Shown piece after piece: positions 11,352-22,795 of a DNA stretch of 64,000 nt. The notes under the pieces were generated by a model that saw nothing but the letters and a program-made list of their open reading frames with translations, made no database searches and was not told the origin of the DNA. The stretch is from Trissonchulus latispiculum. Taxonomy: Eukaryota; Nematoda; Enoplea; Enoplida; Ironidae. Position 1 is the stretch's first letter. Each line of letters starts with the position of its first letter. The translations under genes were made by a program, and so were the position numbers. The stretch is taken from contig JASAND010008472.1 of assembly GCA_030248195.1 (NCBI GenBank), positions 1 through 64,000 on the forward strand, given 5' to 3'.

Positions 11352-12160
11352 TCTCGTTCTGGATTTGCTCGCTTCGCTTTGGACAGAAAAACTAATCGAC
11401 TCAACACATGCAAGAAGCGACGTTTGGAGGAGGAGTAAAAGGAAGCAGATTTTCGAAAAGTAGCAGGAATACCGGAAAACCCTTCAGAGCGAGTAGAAAT
11501 TTCACGGCACCCAAGAAATTACCTCCCCCCGAGCACATAGGGGCGAGTACCTACAAAATGGTTGATTGGAGCCTTGCATTATCGGTCTTCCAGTAGTTTA
11601 GTTCTACTCAAGCTTGAGTTTCTCTTTTTATACCGCCGGAGGCGGTATACTTGTAATGGGTTGACCCATCTGAATTCCTATGTTTTGCATGTAAAGTGCT
11701 TGGCGCGGAGGATTTCCGTCCTATCTTCAACACATGTCCCTGTTACGCAGGTTTTTTGCCCAACAATTTTTCTACGATTTTGCAAGTTTTAGAACATCAT
11801 TACAGTCAATTTAATTAATTTTCAACGCCCCGTAAATTGTCTTGCACACGATCACTCTCTGCCTTTTCTCATATTACCGGAAATCGGGCGTTATTTGCCT
11901 GTCACTTGATTGGCAGAGGTTTAACAGATCAATAAATCGCTAAAACTGATGTTACAATTTTCATGTGCAAAGACTGATTTTGCGCTTGCACTGTATTTAT
12001 TTCATTAGTGTTTGTTTTGCTTCAGAATTTAGATAAAATAAATTGTTTAAAATAAACATATATAGATAAATGATAACTTTCTCTCGCAGTTTACTTGATA
12101 AAAACGCTATAGTCAGAGTAGTGTAGTGGCAAGAGTCCATAATAATTTCCCTTATATTAT

Positions 12161-12788
12161 AGAAGAAGAGTAAGCCACTAGAGGGCTCCTCTTCTTGACA
12201 TTGCGTAACGGTGCTCCGACCACAATACGCGAATGTTCCCCCGTTTGGTGGGGGGGTAGCTCTCTTCGACAAAGCATACCCCCCCTCCGTTTGGTGGGGG
12301 GGTAGCAGAAAAGAGGTCCCCGTTTGGTGGGGGGTAGCCAACAGCCAATCAGATTGCAGAGACCCCCTCCCCGTTTGGTGGGGGGGTATAGCAGAGGATT
12401 ACGGTAGTTTTTGTTCTATTCAAAAATGGGTCCCCGTTTGGTGGGGGTAGCCAAAAGGGGTGACCGTTTGGTGGGGTAGCCAAAAGAGGTCCCCGTTTGG
12501 TGGGGGTAGGAAAGGGGTCCCCTCGTTTGGGTGGGGGTCGCTAACAGCCAATCAGATTCAGCCAATCTTTGCCTCTCTTCACAACCCCCCCCCCCAAACG
12601 GGGACCGTTTTCTTCCTACCCCCCACCAAACGGGGACCTCTTTTGGCTACTCCCTTCCCCCTCACCAAACGGGGAGGGGGTATGCCTGTCGACCCCCCCA
12701 CCAAACGGGGGAACATTCGCGTATTGTGGTCGGAGCACCGTTACGCAATGCCAAGAAGAGGAGCCCTCTAGTGGCTTACTCTTCTTCT
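12161..12788. mobile_element. Foldback element with CCCCGTTTGGTGGGG units, copy 1
   Basis: Arms of more than 100 bases are inverted: AGAAGAAGAGTAAGCCACTA…GTGCTCCGACCACAATACGC on the left and its complement on the right (about 12705-12788). Between them the unit CCCCGTTTGGTGGGG, itself a near hairpin, repeats about nine times in one orientation, then at least four times as CCCCACCAAACGGGG. There is no coding capacity. Related partial copies lie at 17829-19010 and 22445-22640. Confidence 0.8.
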
Positions 12789-12805
12789 AATATATAATAG
12801 AATTA

Positions 12806-12880
12806 TGAACTCTTGGTAGTGGCTAGGGTGTCCGCTTGGCACTGTTCTGGACACAGATCGAATCCTTCTTCCGGTATAAT
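12806..12880 (+). repeat. tRNA-like sequence (SINE head or tRNA pseudogene)
   Basis: An A-box-like TGGTAGTGGCTAGGGTGTCC is followed by GATCGAATCC at B-box distance and a CCGG end. Pairing in the acceptor stem is poor, so it is a decayed tRNA-derived repeat rather than a tRNA gene. Confidence 0.4.
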
Positions 12881-13060
12881 TTTAGTCTCACAATTGGCAG
12901 TGGCAAATGGCAATAAAATACTCCCATTCTTTTGTCTCAGAAACGGTAAATGTCGGGGAGTTGAAACTAGTCAAAAGCTAACGTCACCGTACACTAGAAC
13001 AGTATGATGAAAACAAACAAAACCTTGAACACATAAATCCCAAACTCTCCGGCGGTATTA

Positions 13061-13150
13061 TTCCCCTTTTAAGGGGTAACTTGTTTAACTCTTTCCTGAA
13101 AAGGATGGAGTCAATTTTAACACTACCTACTCTACCCTCTCTTGAAAAGG
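13061..13150. repeat. Right half of a GGGGCC…AAGGCCC MITE
   Basis: It matches the right half of the small palindromic MITE at 32963-33113 (ATCGAGTTAATTTTAACTCT-type segment, CTTGAAAAGGC end). The left half lies before 11631, on the far side of the TTA-flanked insertion. Confidence 0.5.
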
Positions 13151-13319
13151 CGCTAAGAGACGCTCCCTACTAATTGATTAAGAGCTAATGGATTGATTTT
13201 ATTAATTGGATGTCTAATTTGCGAAACTGGTTTTCAAATTACAGCGTTTTGCGTGATCGATCATAGTACATATATGTTTAGCACGTATTGCGTACACACT
13301 AAAAGGCAACCGTTTCGCA

Positions 13320-13920
13320 AATTCAGTTTATGCGTACCTTACACAACAAAATTCTACAGTGTTCCAGACTGGATACTGTAGCAGATTCAGCCGCCAATCC
13401 AGTTCGACTTCGATTTGAGTAGGCGTTCATCCTTTTCCAAAACTTTCCCGAGAATTCAAAAGTATGGTTATTGCTCCAACTCCAACATGTCCTCCAAAAG
13501 TTTTGCCCCATTAATTGCCATAATGGCGAACCAAAATGTCTTCAAAAATTGTTTGAAGTTATACAAAAAATTAAACTAACAGATGGTTTAACTGTCTAGG
13601 GCCGATAAAACTTCTGCTAGAAACTAATCTGATAGCCTAAGTGTTAAATATTTGGAAATCCTACAGTTGTCTGCACATTTGAAGCCTCAAAATAAATAAA
13701 ATGTTGCCAAGATAATTTTTGCAGAATTACTGCAAGAAATTTGAGATTTGAAACTGTTGCGAAATTACTCAACGTTTAAATAATGCCGATTGCCGACAGC
13801 TTTGCAGCTTATTCGTCTACTTCCCAACTTTAATAACACTTGAAGTCAGCGATTGGTTGTTCTGATATAATTTTTCTATTATCTGACACTCTGACATGTT
13901 CTTTTATTGGCTGTCTAAAA
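13320..13920. repeat. Dispersed repeat with CAGATTCAGCCGCC core, copy 1
   Basis: It shares in order ACTGTAGCAGATTCAGCCGCC-like, TTCGACTTCGATTTGAGTAG, TTTGAAGCCTCAAAATAAAT and a closing TTGGTTGTTCTGATATAATT segment with the region at 16250-16960; part recurs in the palindrome at 20466-20800. No coding sequence. Confidence 0.6.
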
Positions 13921-14439
13921 GTTTTTCCGAGCATTGTCTGTAACTTCCCCAGTGACGCGATTCACTTCCACTTTGCATTCGACACAAGATTTTGATAAAA
14001 ATTTTGCCAAAACATAGTGTTTTAGTCCGAGACTCATCATTTGTCCTGTGCGAACGCCAGAGATAAGGATCATGATAAGGTCCATCTCGGACTGAAGAAC
14101 GCGTGTGGCGGTCCGAAGCGAAATCTGACCAGAGTCGGGTCGGACCGGGTTAGGTGCTCCAAACAGGAAACCGGACCGGAACTGCCAAGCTCTGACGTTG
14201 TTTATTGCTTTTTTTGAAATATGCGTTCCCTTCATTACCTATTTAGTTCTTGTATATCTACATTTCTGGCTTTTTTGCCTTTTTGTGCATCTGCTTGCCT
14301 TAAATTTTGACCTAAATTTGCGGCCTCTTTTGCCAAATCCGATTGATCGTTTGCGTATTAAATTCTGTCCTCTTCGAGTAATGAAAATGCAGCAAATATA
14401 TTTGTCTTCAACCAGATCTCTCGCTCTTTCAGCTAGCCA

Positions 14440-14780
14440 AACCTTTTAATTTTTGATCAATAATGTATGTGGGCATACTAGAGACTGATAAATTCAAAAA
14501 TTCAAAAAATGTTAAATTTAAAAAATTTTAAGTTAGGTTGAGAGGTGACCAAGGGGATCAGAAATTGTGTCCCCGTTTTTGCCGTAAATTAGCATACATG
14601 GGGTTTTCTTGGGAGCTAATCACGAATCTGAGATCAGCTTTTCGATTCAACATTTCGGTAAGCTTCACCTGTAGCAAACGCAAAGCTGAATCAAAAAAAA
14701 CGGATTTTAAGATTAGTGTTCAGCCCCCAGAAAACAGATGCAAGTTTGCAGTAATATCAGGGACAAACAGCTTTTGATCC
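14440..14780. repeat. Dispersed repeat, copy 1 (pairs with 22160-22440)
   Basis: Shares GGGCATACTAGAGACTGAT, ACAAGGGG-like, GGGGTTTTCTTGGGAGCTAA and CACGAATCTGA segments with 22160-22440 in the same order. Class unknown. Confidence 0.6.
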
Positions 14781-15075
14781 GTCTAGGCTCTAGCTCTGGG
14801 ATATAGCAAAATTCTGATATCGTCAAACCCGAAAAATTGTACTATAGTTGGACTCCGCATTTTCGAAAACATACCCATACCACATTCAACTACGTTGTAA
14901 TAGTTTTAGTTTCTAGTTTAGATTTTGTAACAGTCAGTCGGTTGGTTCTGGTGCCGCACCAGACAACCGGTTGCGGCTTCAATGATTTTTAAAAAGGTAG
15001 ATCCAAGATTTTATAGGTTCAATTGCTTATCAACACAATTTTAATATTTCGCGCTCCCCCCCACGGATTTTGGTT

Positions 15076-16013
15076 TTAAGGTGGTGATTCCTTTTGGGCA
15101 CATATTGTTATTTGGCGGCGTAAATCAAGAAGAAATTGGATGAAACTTTCCGAATTAAGTTCTTTTAGCGTTCTAAAACCCTCCGCGCAATCCCGGTTCA
15201 AAAATTCGAGATTTCCGGTCAGAGTGGTTTTTCCAAATTTCTGAACGTTTGACAGCTGCCATACAGTTATAACTATATTCATTCGAAAGATCTCATTGAG
15301 CTTCATATTTTTGCTTTTTAAAGCAACTTTCTAGCTTTTCTCTATCGTGAGATATAGCCGATTTTCTTTTTTTGGCGTCGAAAACTTATTTTTTCTGAAA
15401 TCAAATAATCCAACATTTTTTGAACTACGCAAGCCGTAAAATCAAACTAAGGGCGTCGATCTGAAGGCCTCACAGGGACAAATTATCTGACGCATGATCG
15501 TCTTCCAACTGCTATCCTGTAGGCTGCTATCATAAAAAATGTAGTTTTTACAAAAACACGACCAATTTTTTCCAAAGATTGTGGAGCATTCACCATGCAA
15601 GCTGGAGGGCTGCTACTGAACAAATGTGTTCTGCACAAATATACCCAGGGACGATTTTTTAGTTGCCCCGATTGCTGCTTTCTAGCTAAAGTAATCGCTT
15701 GACAAATTTGGAAAAAGTAGGCAAAATACAGGGTACGCACACATTTCCGCTTATTTCTCTATAACGAAGAGCGTTTTCACAATAAATAAAAAATCGTCCA
15801 CAGCTATTTGATGGAGGTATCGATTGATATAATCGATGTCTCGCGAAAAAATTTACTTGAGTCTGCAAAAATTCTGGAAAATTATACTTCTTCTAAAATG
15901 TGTTAAAAATATGTCAAGCTACATTTTGATATAAAAATGGCTTCATAACTCCAAGTAATGAATGAGTAATAATGGTGTAAACTTTATGTGACCAAAGGGA
16001 ATCACCACCTTAA
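15076..16013 (+). mobile_element. TTAA-type MITE, family 1, complete copy
   Basis: Ends TTAAGGTGGTGATTCCTTTT at 15076 and its complement to 16013 define a 938-bp element flanked by TTAA at both ends. A TTAA target duplication is the hallmark of piggyBac-type transposition, but the GGTGGTG terminus is not the usual piggyBac start. It has no transposase. Four copies of the family are in this window (also 6971, 7749, 27877). Confidence 0.8.
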
Positions 16014-16249
16014 GAGGTGACTAGTTTAGTTTACCCCGTCTTTGTCCGATTGGCTCACTTTTTGGTGCAAAGAAATTTTATTTTGTAGCAGAATTACCAC
16101 ACTTAAAATGGCCGGATCCAGATCGGGTCCGAGCTACGGGTGACCCGGTGACCCGGTTTACTTAGTGAATAAATTGCATCCTCATAGTTTCACCAGAATT
16201 AATATTTTCTTTTCATTAGCCCGAAATTTTGAAATTTTGGCAAAACTTG

Positions 16250-16960
16250 AACTTTGAAAATAAATATTCAATTCCTGTACATAAGCTACAGGATTCAGCC
16301 GCCAGTCATGTCTACTTCGACTTGAATACTGGCTTCGTCGTTCTCCAAGTTTATTAATCACATAAATTGTCAACACGTCAAGTCAAACCTAAATTTATTC
16401 GAATATTGCTGTTGCCTTTAATAAGGAAATAATTCACAAGAAAGTTTAACTGTCTAGGCACGTCAAACCTAAATTTGTCTAATGATTGCTGCGAAAGTTA
16501 AACCATCTAGGGTCATTATACAAAATTTCTGCCAAAAAACTAACCTTTAGCGTTTGTCGGTACTGCATTTTCAAGTCTCCAAAGAAATAAAATGTTGCAA
16601 AACTTCTGAAGGCTGTAAAATGTGGATTTGGCAACATGCATCAAAACTGGTGCGAAACGTAACAGACGCGCAGACGCTTTGTCTGCATTTTAGAGTCTCC
16701 AAAAAAATAAAATGTTGCCAAATCTTCCAAAGATCTGCTGTGAAGTGAAATGTGAATTTGGCAACATGCATCAGAATTTATTCGTCCTTTTCCTACTTTT
16801 TAAGATACTCGCAAACTACTGAGACTAGCTTTGCAGACGCCATTTGTAGGTAATTCTGAAAAGTATATAAGTCAGTGACTGTTGGTTTGAAATAATTTTT
16901 CCATTCTCTGAGAGCTCCTTTCTACAATCTAATGTGCTTCTATTGGGTGGCCACTGGCCA
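16250..16960. repeat. Dispersed repeat with CAGATTCAGCCGCC core, copy 2
   Basis: Same order of segments as 13320-13920, ending with TCTATTGGGTGGCC where copy 1 has TTTTATTGGCTGTC. It contains an internal tandem duplication (16559-16776). Confidence 0.55.
16559..16776. repeat. Tandem duplication of about 120 bp
   Basis: Two units share TGCATTTT…AGTCTCCAAA, AAATAAAATGTTGC, GTGAATTTGGCAACATGCAT and similar. Divergence between units is moderate. Confidence 0.75.
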
Positions 16961-17828
16961 GATGTATCCAAGAACTATCTAGAACGTCAGCATTTATTTC
17001 CTTTTCACTTTGCAGTTCCTTTTTGACACTGCATTTTCATGAGAATTTCTCAAAAAATTTTAATCTTAATTGTTTTAGCATATTGGCTCTGAAAACATAT
17101 TAAAGTTTAGTATTTTATAGCTCACTGATATCTACTCATTCTTACTATAAAAAAATAAGGTGCAGGAGTCTGCTGCTAGCAGACAATTACTCAATTCGGT
17201 ATTTTAATCAGAAAAGTATCATGATATATATATATATTTATATATATATATATATATATAAGAATTTACGTTCATTTCATGTGGTTACGTGAGAGGGATC
17301 TGAACCGGCTAAGCCCGGTCCTGCCCAGCCCAGCTCAGCCCGAAAAGTAATGGACCAAAGCAACAATTGGTAATGAACGGGTCAGGCCGGGCGGGTAACT
17401 CCCAAAGGGAAAAGGTCCCGGCCTGGCCAAGCCTTGGCGGTTTTGGTTACTTTGCTTCTTTATCTGACGACTAATGCATGCAGTTAATAATTCTCAGAAT
17501 TCACAATTCTACATAGTTTCCAGTTTTTTTGTTTTCTTTGCACATCTGCATATATGTGATTAATCTTCAATGTTTGATGTTGTATTGGTCTAATTTTAAT
17601 TACGTAAATATACAAACAACATTCAATATTTTCTGGTTTCGAGAATGGAAATGTAAAGAAATCAAATTACCTGTTTTCAACTTACAACTACCTCTTGACG
17701 ATTTCGTTAGAGTCATGTCGAGTCATGCTTCAGCGGAGCAACGGAAAACGGAATAACGGAATAGCTGCTTAAACAGAAGAGTTTTACCAAGATAATAATA
17801 ATAATAAGACATAATCGCACTATTATTA
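16960..17828. other. Gene-free interval with AT microsatellite and GC-rich patch
   Basis: It includes an (AT)n run at about 17222-17262 and a short GC-rich block at 17290-17430 (GCCCGGTCCTGCCC…CCCGGCCTGGCC) that looks like a degraded foldback of the GGCCCG type. No ORF of note. Confidence 0.4.
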
Positions 17829-19010
17829 AGAAGAAGAGTAAGCCACTAGAGGGCTTCTCTTCGCTGCATTGTGTAACGGTGCTCCGACCACAATATGCGA
17901 ATGTTCCCCCGTTTGGGGGGGTCGACCAAATCGACAGCGGATACCCCCTCCGTTTGGTGGGGGAGGAGGGTAGCCCAAAAGAGGCTCCCGTTTGGTGGGG
18001 GGGGGTTGCCAACAGCCAATCAGATTGCAGAAACCCCCCTCCGTTTGGGGCAGAGTTGGAAGTGGACAAAATTTTCAGTGTCCACGTCCCCGTTTATCCA
18101 CGCATGTCTTGTTCACGTCCGCCCGCACATGTCCGCATGTCCACGCTTCTAAATTTTGTCCACAAGTGCCCACGTTTGAAAAAATTTTCTTTAACTAATC
18201 ATAGTTTTAATTTTATATTAGAGCCAGGATTTTTCGAAATCTCACATTTGCGCTTTAGTGTGTTTTTGTGGTTTTAAAAAATTTTGGTGCTTTAAAAAAG
18301 TGTGCGGAAAACAATAAAAACACAAACAGTTTCATTAAAGTTCGATTTTCAATAAAACTTGATGAGAGATTTTTGCGAAGGTATTTTGCCCATTCTTCCC
18401 CTGCAATAATATAACAGCTTGTAATAAATTGTAAATTGTAAATTGAAAAAGAAAACGTGTTCTTCATGGTTCCTTTTAAAAGCAAAAAACAAGTAATATA
18501 ACGTATCACACCACGTGCAGAGTATCACGCCGTATCACCAACGTATCACGCCTGCAGAGAGTATAATATTAAAGATATTTAAAAAGAAATGTAGTCAGTA
18601 GGCTCAATAGTCACATCAAATGATGTCAGCACAGTAAACCATAACAATATAAAACTAAAAATATCCAGCATAAAAAGATTAAATGAAAGCGAAGTTGAAA
18701 TTTAACGCTTTTTATAAAAAACGGGTGACGAAAATTTTGTCCACATCTGTCCATGTCCACGTTGACATGCGGGTACCCGCGGGCGGTGCGGGTACCCGCG
18801 TCCACCTTCCAACTTTGGTTTGGGGTGGTGGTCCAGCAAAGGATTACGGTAGTTTTTGTTCTATTCAAAAATGGGTCCCCGTTTGGGGGGTTACAAAAGG
18901 TGGTCCCCGTTTGGGGGATCGCCAACAGCCAATCAGAATGAGCCAAACCTAGCCTGCTTGAGCGACCCCCCCCCCTCCAATCGGGACCTCTTTCAGCGAC
19001 CCCTGTGGCT
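17829..19010. mobile_element. Foldback element with CCCCGTTTGG units, copy 2, interrupted
   Basis: The left arm (AGAAGAAGAGTAAGCCACTA…TGCTCCGACCACAATATGCG) matches copy 1. After the nested element at 18051-18817, the copy resumes with GGATTACGGTAGTTTTTGTT and further GTTTGGGG units, as at 12398-12440 of copy 1. The right arm is lost near 19010. Confidence 0.75.
18051..18817. mobile_element. hAT-type MITE nested in foldback copy 2
   Basis: Target duplication GTTTGGGG at 18043-18050 and 18818-18825. Termini are CAGAGTTGGAAG on the left and CTTCCAACTTTG on the right, i.e. the hAT YARNG start on both ends. Subterminal TGTCCACG-type words are repeated in both orientations (18078-18175 and 18738-18805). 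It has no ORF. Removing it restores sequence colinear with foldback copy 1. Confidence 0.85.
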
Positions 19011-19378
19011 ACAATTATTACCAACAAAAATGCGTCTTAATATTCAATTCTTTTTTAATTTTAAAGCTACCTTTTTAATTTAGTTTAGTTGGGATAGACT
19101 TGGCATCAGTAGAGGACTGGAGGGGTTGAATTTTTGAATCCCGACTCCTCCAAAAGGGCGGCCGGAATGCATATCAATAGTCAGAAATTTACAATTTACA
19201 GTAACTAAACTTTGATATTTTTCTAATATAACATTCCAAAGCCGCACTTCACTGCTCCAGGCCGGCCGGCCAGTCTCAAAGTCAAAACACTAATGTACAT
19301 AGCTATTCTCCTCTGACTCACTATGCAAAGTTATATTTTTTGTTTAAGTTTTTGTTTAAGTTTAAGTTTAGTAGCGCT

Positions 19379-19650
19379 TGCTTCTACCGGGACTGGTGAA
19401 CCAAGGGAGGAAACCGAGGACAAGCCCGAGATGGCGTCAGGCACCTTTGTACCCACGAAACCAGGACCTAGGAGCGAGAAGAGAAGACGGAGGTTCAGCA
19501 TTTCATTCAGAATTGGAAGTAAAGAATTGGCCCAGACGGTGTTCGAACCACGGCTCTTTGATCCCGGGAAAAAATTGCTAACCATTACACCACAGGGCCA
19601 TCAGCTGAACTCCAATATCAGGTTTATCAATCCTTCCTATGCCTGCTAAC
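19379..19650 (-). repeat. tRNA-derived SINE, copy 1
   Basis: On the minus strand the A box TGGTGTAATGGTTAGC (19577-19592) and B box GTGGTTCGAACAC (19540-19552) are intact, as in a Pol III promoter. Both a short head and a 160-base body follow the same order in the copies at 46140-46355 and 46436-46615. Confidence 0.7.
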
Positions 19651-19811
19651 CTTACACTTTTTGGTGAATTTACATAATTTGTACAATCATGCATTCATTT
19701 CATATAAAATGAAGATATTTCATTTAGCCAGATAAAATTTCAGCTGCCGATAATCCGATCCACATCACTATTGTAATCGATCAAGCTCGAAACGTCCTGC
19801 ACTGTGTAATT

Positions 19812-21040
19812 CACTAAACATGTACATGCTTATCGGTTAGTTTTTAGCAGAGATTCTGTCGAGCCCAGACCATAGGTTAACGCGGGGGGTCTGGGGGGGG
19901 TCCAAGCCCCCACCCCAACCCGGACAAGGTACAAGCCCTACCGCCGTCGGGGACAAGGGGTAACGAAAAAATGGCCAAGGGTAGGCAAAAATTGCCGGAA
20001 AAAATTAGTTTTTACACTAAAATTTCAAAAAATTTCCGGCTTCGCCGGAATTTTTTAGCAAATTTGTTTAATTTGTTAGGAAAATGGGACAAAATTTTGA
20101 AATTTTTTCAAAAAATTGAAGATTTCTTGCAAATTTTGATAAAAAAATTGTAAATTTTAATAAAATTAGCAAATTTATTCTTGAGGTACAAGCTCCTCTG
20201 AAAATTTTTGTTCAAGGTACAAGCCCCCTCAAAATTTTCTCCGGACAAGCCCCCCCAGGACCCGACCCTATGTTAATGTATGGCCCAGACGATTAAACTA
20301 TGTCTGCGAACTTTAGTTTTCCTTAATACTGGGGACAGCAAACAATTTTTAAAGAAATTTTGCGTTGACTTTTTGAGAATTTATGGGGTAATTTTGACAA
20401 GGACATATATATATTGGAGCAACCAATACCAATACCATTATCAGGTTCACAAATTGTTTACACCTACACAACTAAATTCTACCGTATTTCAGACTGCATA
20501 CTGTAGCAGCACATTCAGCCGCCGTTGCTGTTTGACTTCGATTTGAGTAGGCGTTCGTCTTTTTCAAGGTTTTCCCGGCTTTTTATGAGAAGCTACGTAT
20601 TGGTTGCTCCAATACATATGTCCTTGTCAAAATTACCCCATAAATTCTCAAAAAGTCAAAGCAAAATTTCTTTAAAAGCCGGGAAAACCTTGAAAAAGAC
20701 GAACGCCTACTCAAATCGAAGTCAAACAGCAACGGCGGCTGAATGTGCTGCTACAGTATGCAGTCTGAAATACGGTAGAATTTAGTTGTGTAGGTGTAAA
20801 CAATTTGTGAACCTGATAATGGTATTGGTATTGGTTGCTCCAATATATATATGTCCTTGTCAAAATTACCCCATAAATTCTCAAAAAGTCAACGCAAAAT
20901 TTCTTTAAAAATTGTTTGCTGTCCCCAGTATGAAGGAAAACTAAAGTTCGCAGACATAGTTTAATCGTCTGGGCTCGACAAAATTTCCGCTAAAAACTAA
21001 CCGATAAGCATGTACATGTTTAGTACTTGGATGGAAATGG
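19812..21040. repeat. Large imperfect palindrome with an insertion
   Basis: The left arm (19812-19870 continuing 20291-20580) is the complement of the right arm (about 20680-21030); shared ends are ACATGTACATGCTTATCGG and its complement. A third copy of one arm segment (TGTCCTTGTCAAAATTACCC) lies in the loop. The left arm is split by the 19871-20282 element. Arms carry the CATTCAGCCGCC core of the dispersed family at 13320. Confidence 0.75.
19871..20282. mobile_element. 412-bp MITE with 8-bp duplication GCCCAGAC
   Basis: GCCCAGAC flanks it at 19863-19870 and 20283-20290. The uninterrupted opposite arm of the palindrome (GTCTGGGCTCGAC near 20967) confirms the empty site. Termini CATAGGTTAAC and GTTAATGTATG are imperfect inverted repeats. 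The interior has CCCGGACAAGG words and a TTTCCGGCTTCGCCGGAA hairpin. A second copy spans 48961-50758. Confidence 0.8.
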
Positions 21041-21059
21041 AAAATGTCTGCACATTTGA

Positions 21060-21896
21060 AGTAAGGTTGTTTTGATTTTTGATGCGACTTTTGATTTCTG
21101 ATTAATCGAACTGAATCAAATTATTTAATTTTTCAGAACAAAAGCTCGAACTGAATCAAATCTAACTGAATTTCCAGAAGCAAAATCGAACTGAATCAAA
21201 TCAAAACTTTTGTCCATGAATCAGTAATTTTGATTTTGATGCGATTTTGATTCGCATTTTGATTCAGCAGAATATATGCTAAAAGCTTTCACTTAATCTC
21301 AATTGCACAATGAAACATACTTTTCCGTGCATCTTTCCGAGTACTGTTGAACCTATTATTATGTGCGGTAAGGAATTGTTTGTGCTGCTCATTATGGCAG
21401 TGCTAACGGCAGAGATACCAGCAATCTTAACAAGGATTTTAGCTTGGAAGATTGGTTTGGCAGGCATTTGACTGTTGGATCATTATTTTTGCATTAGCTT
21501 TAACTTTGATCAAGATTTGCATGCAAGGATATCATTAAAGCCAAGACGTCTAAACTATATTAAAAATCTCTACGGCAGCAATGGACATTTTTGTGAAAAA
21601 TGAAAATTTTATGTTCTCACTACAACAACCTCTTGTGATTATAAATTAGGTTGGTTTAAATTATGTGAAATTTGAACCCAAATTGGAAAAATTAAAAGTT
21701 GCATCAAAATTCAGTTTTGGTATGTAAAAACTGCATCCAAATCAAAAGTCTTTCAAATTGAAAAAATCGAACTGGATCAAGTCAATTCCTTTTTCGGGTG
21801 CAGAAAATCTGACTGAATTAAACCTGATGATTTTGCAGAGGTGAGAATTGAACTGAGTCAAATCAAAACTTTTGAGGCCGCATCAATACAACCGTA
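21060..21896. mobile_element. Foldback-like repeat rich in GAACTGAATCAAAT
   Basis: Ends AAGGTTGTTTTGAT…GATGCG and CGCATCAATACAACC are inverted, and the words GAACTGAATCAAA and TTTTGATTTTGATGCG recur many times. No clear target duplication and no ORF of note. It has the same subterminal-repeat design as the hAT-type MITEs. Confidence 0.5.
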
Positions 21897-22159
21897 CTAT
21901 TTCCCCTTTAATAGTTTTCCGTACTGGCTGAATAGCTCATGACACAAAAATTGACACATCATTACACATTCCATTAAAAGTTTAGATCATTTCGACCAGG
22001 AATAGCAAAAGTCACAGCAAATTTCAGTGAAATGTCATTTCCTATTGAAAATGGGTAAATCCGAAGTTTATATTTCTCGGTTTTTCTTGTTTTCCAAATC
22101 CAAACCGTTTGCATCATACTGTATGTACCTCATGGGTCTCTTGCGCAATTCCCCCCAGC

Positions 22160-22440
22160 CCTAACTTTTTATTTTTTGACCAATAACTTTGAAATTTGGT
22201 GTGGGTGCATACTAGAGGCTGATGAATTCAAAAATTAAAAAATTTTGAAGTCTTCAAAAAATTTTAAAAAATTTAAAATTTTAGTTTGGTAAGGGGGGAC
22301 CAAGGGAACCAAAAAAATTTTTTTAAAAAACTTTTGCTAAAAACTTGTATACAAGGGTTTTCTGGGGCGCTGAGCACGAATCTGAAGTCCGTTTTTCGAT
22401 TCAGCTTTGCATGCGATCCCTCATCCAAAAAGAGACCTTG
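22160..22440. repeat. Dispersed repeat, copy 2 (pairs with 14440-14780)
   Basis: Shares GTGCATACTAGAGGCTGATG and GGTTTTCTGGGG…GAGCACGAATCTGA with copy 1. It ends just before the foldback relic upstream of the first F-box gene. Confidence 0.55.
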
Positions 22441-22444
22441 TTTT

Positions 22445-22640
22445 AAGTTAAGCTAGACCTACCGTAATCCTTTGCTAGATTTAGTCTGACAGGGAAGATC
22501 GTGCTGCAACCGCAATGGTTAGGCTTCTCCTCCCTCCAAACGACGAGGGGTTTTGTACCCACCCCACCAAACGAAAGAATATTTGTGTATTCGGGTTCGA
22601 GCTCCGTAGCGCAAAAGAAATTAAGTAGAGATGACGAGTG
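22445..22640. repeat. Relic of the CCCCGTTTGG foldback element
   Basis: Contains CTACCGTAATCCTTTGCTAG, two CCAAACGA units and a decayed TTTGTGTATTCGGGTTCGAGCTC arm, in the order of the right half of copy 1. It lies about 160 bases upstream of the F-box gene start, so it may form part of its promoter or 5' UTR. Confidence 0.5.
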
Positions 22641-22795
22641 ACTTACTTTCAATAACCCACTCATCTCTTTTAAAGCATGGAGAGTTGACCTCTGGGAAAG
22701 AGAGATACGAGAAGACAGTTCGGTACAATTCACATTTATACCTCCTCTTCTTTGTGTCTTCTAGGCACGGATTCTGTGTGCAACTATTCCTGGAA

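Larger units (their letters stand above)
11631..13057. mobile_element. TTA-flanked composite element with TACCGCCGGAG termini
   Basis: The left end TACCGCCGGAG (11631) and right end CTCCGGCGGTA (to 13057) are inverted, and each is flanked by TTA (11628-11630; 13058-13060). The outside flanks (CTCAAGCTTGAGTT on the left, CTGAAAAGG…CTTGAAAAGG on the right) are the two halves of a small MITE seen uninterrupted at 32963-33113, which suggests insertion into such a MITE. A 3-bp TTA duplication fits PIF/Harbinger preference (TWA). The interior holds the 12161-12788 foldback and a tRNA-like segment, and no ORF. Confidence 0.45.

Noticed and set aside
12211..12797. Several ORFs rich in VWWG or PPPNGG repeats
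   Set aside because: They are translations of the CCCCGTTTGGTGGGG units; no conserved coding signal.
21279..21467. 62-codon minus-strand ORF inside the GAACTGAATC repeat
   Set aside because: Lies wholly within a foldback-like repeat and matches nothing recognisable.
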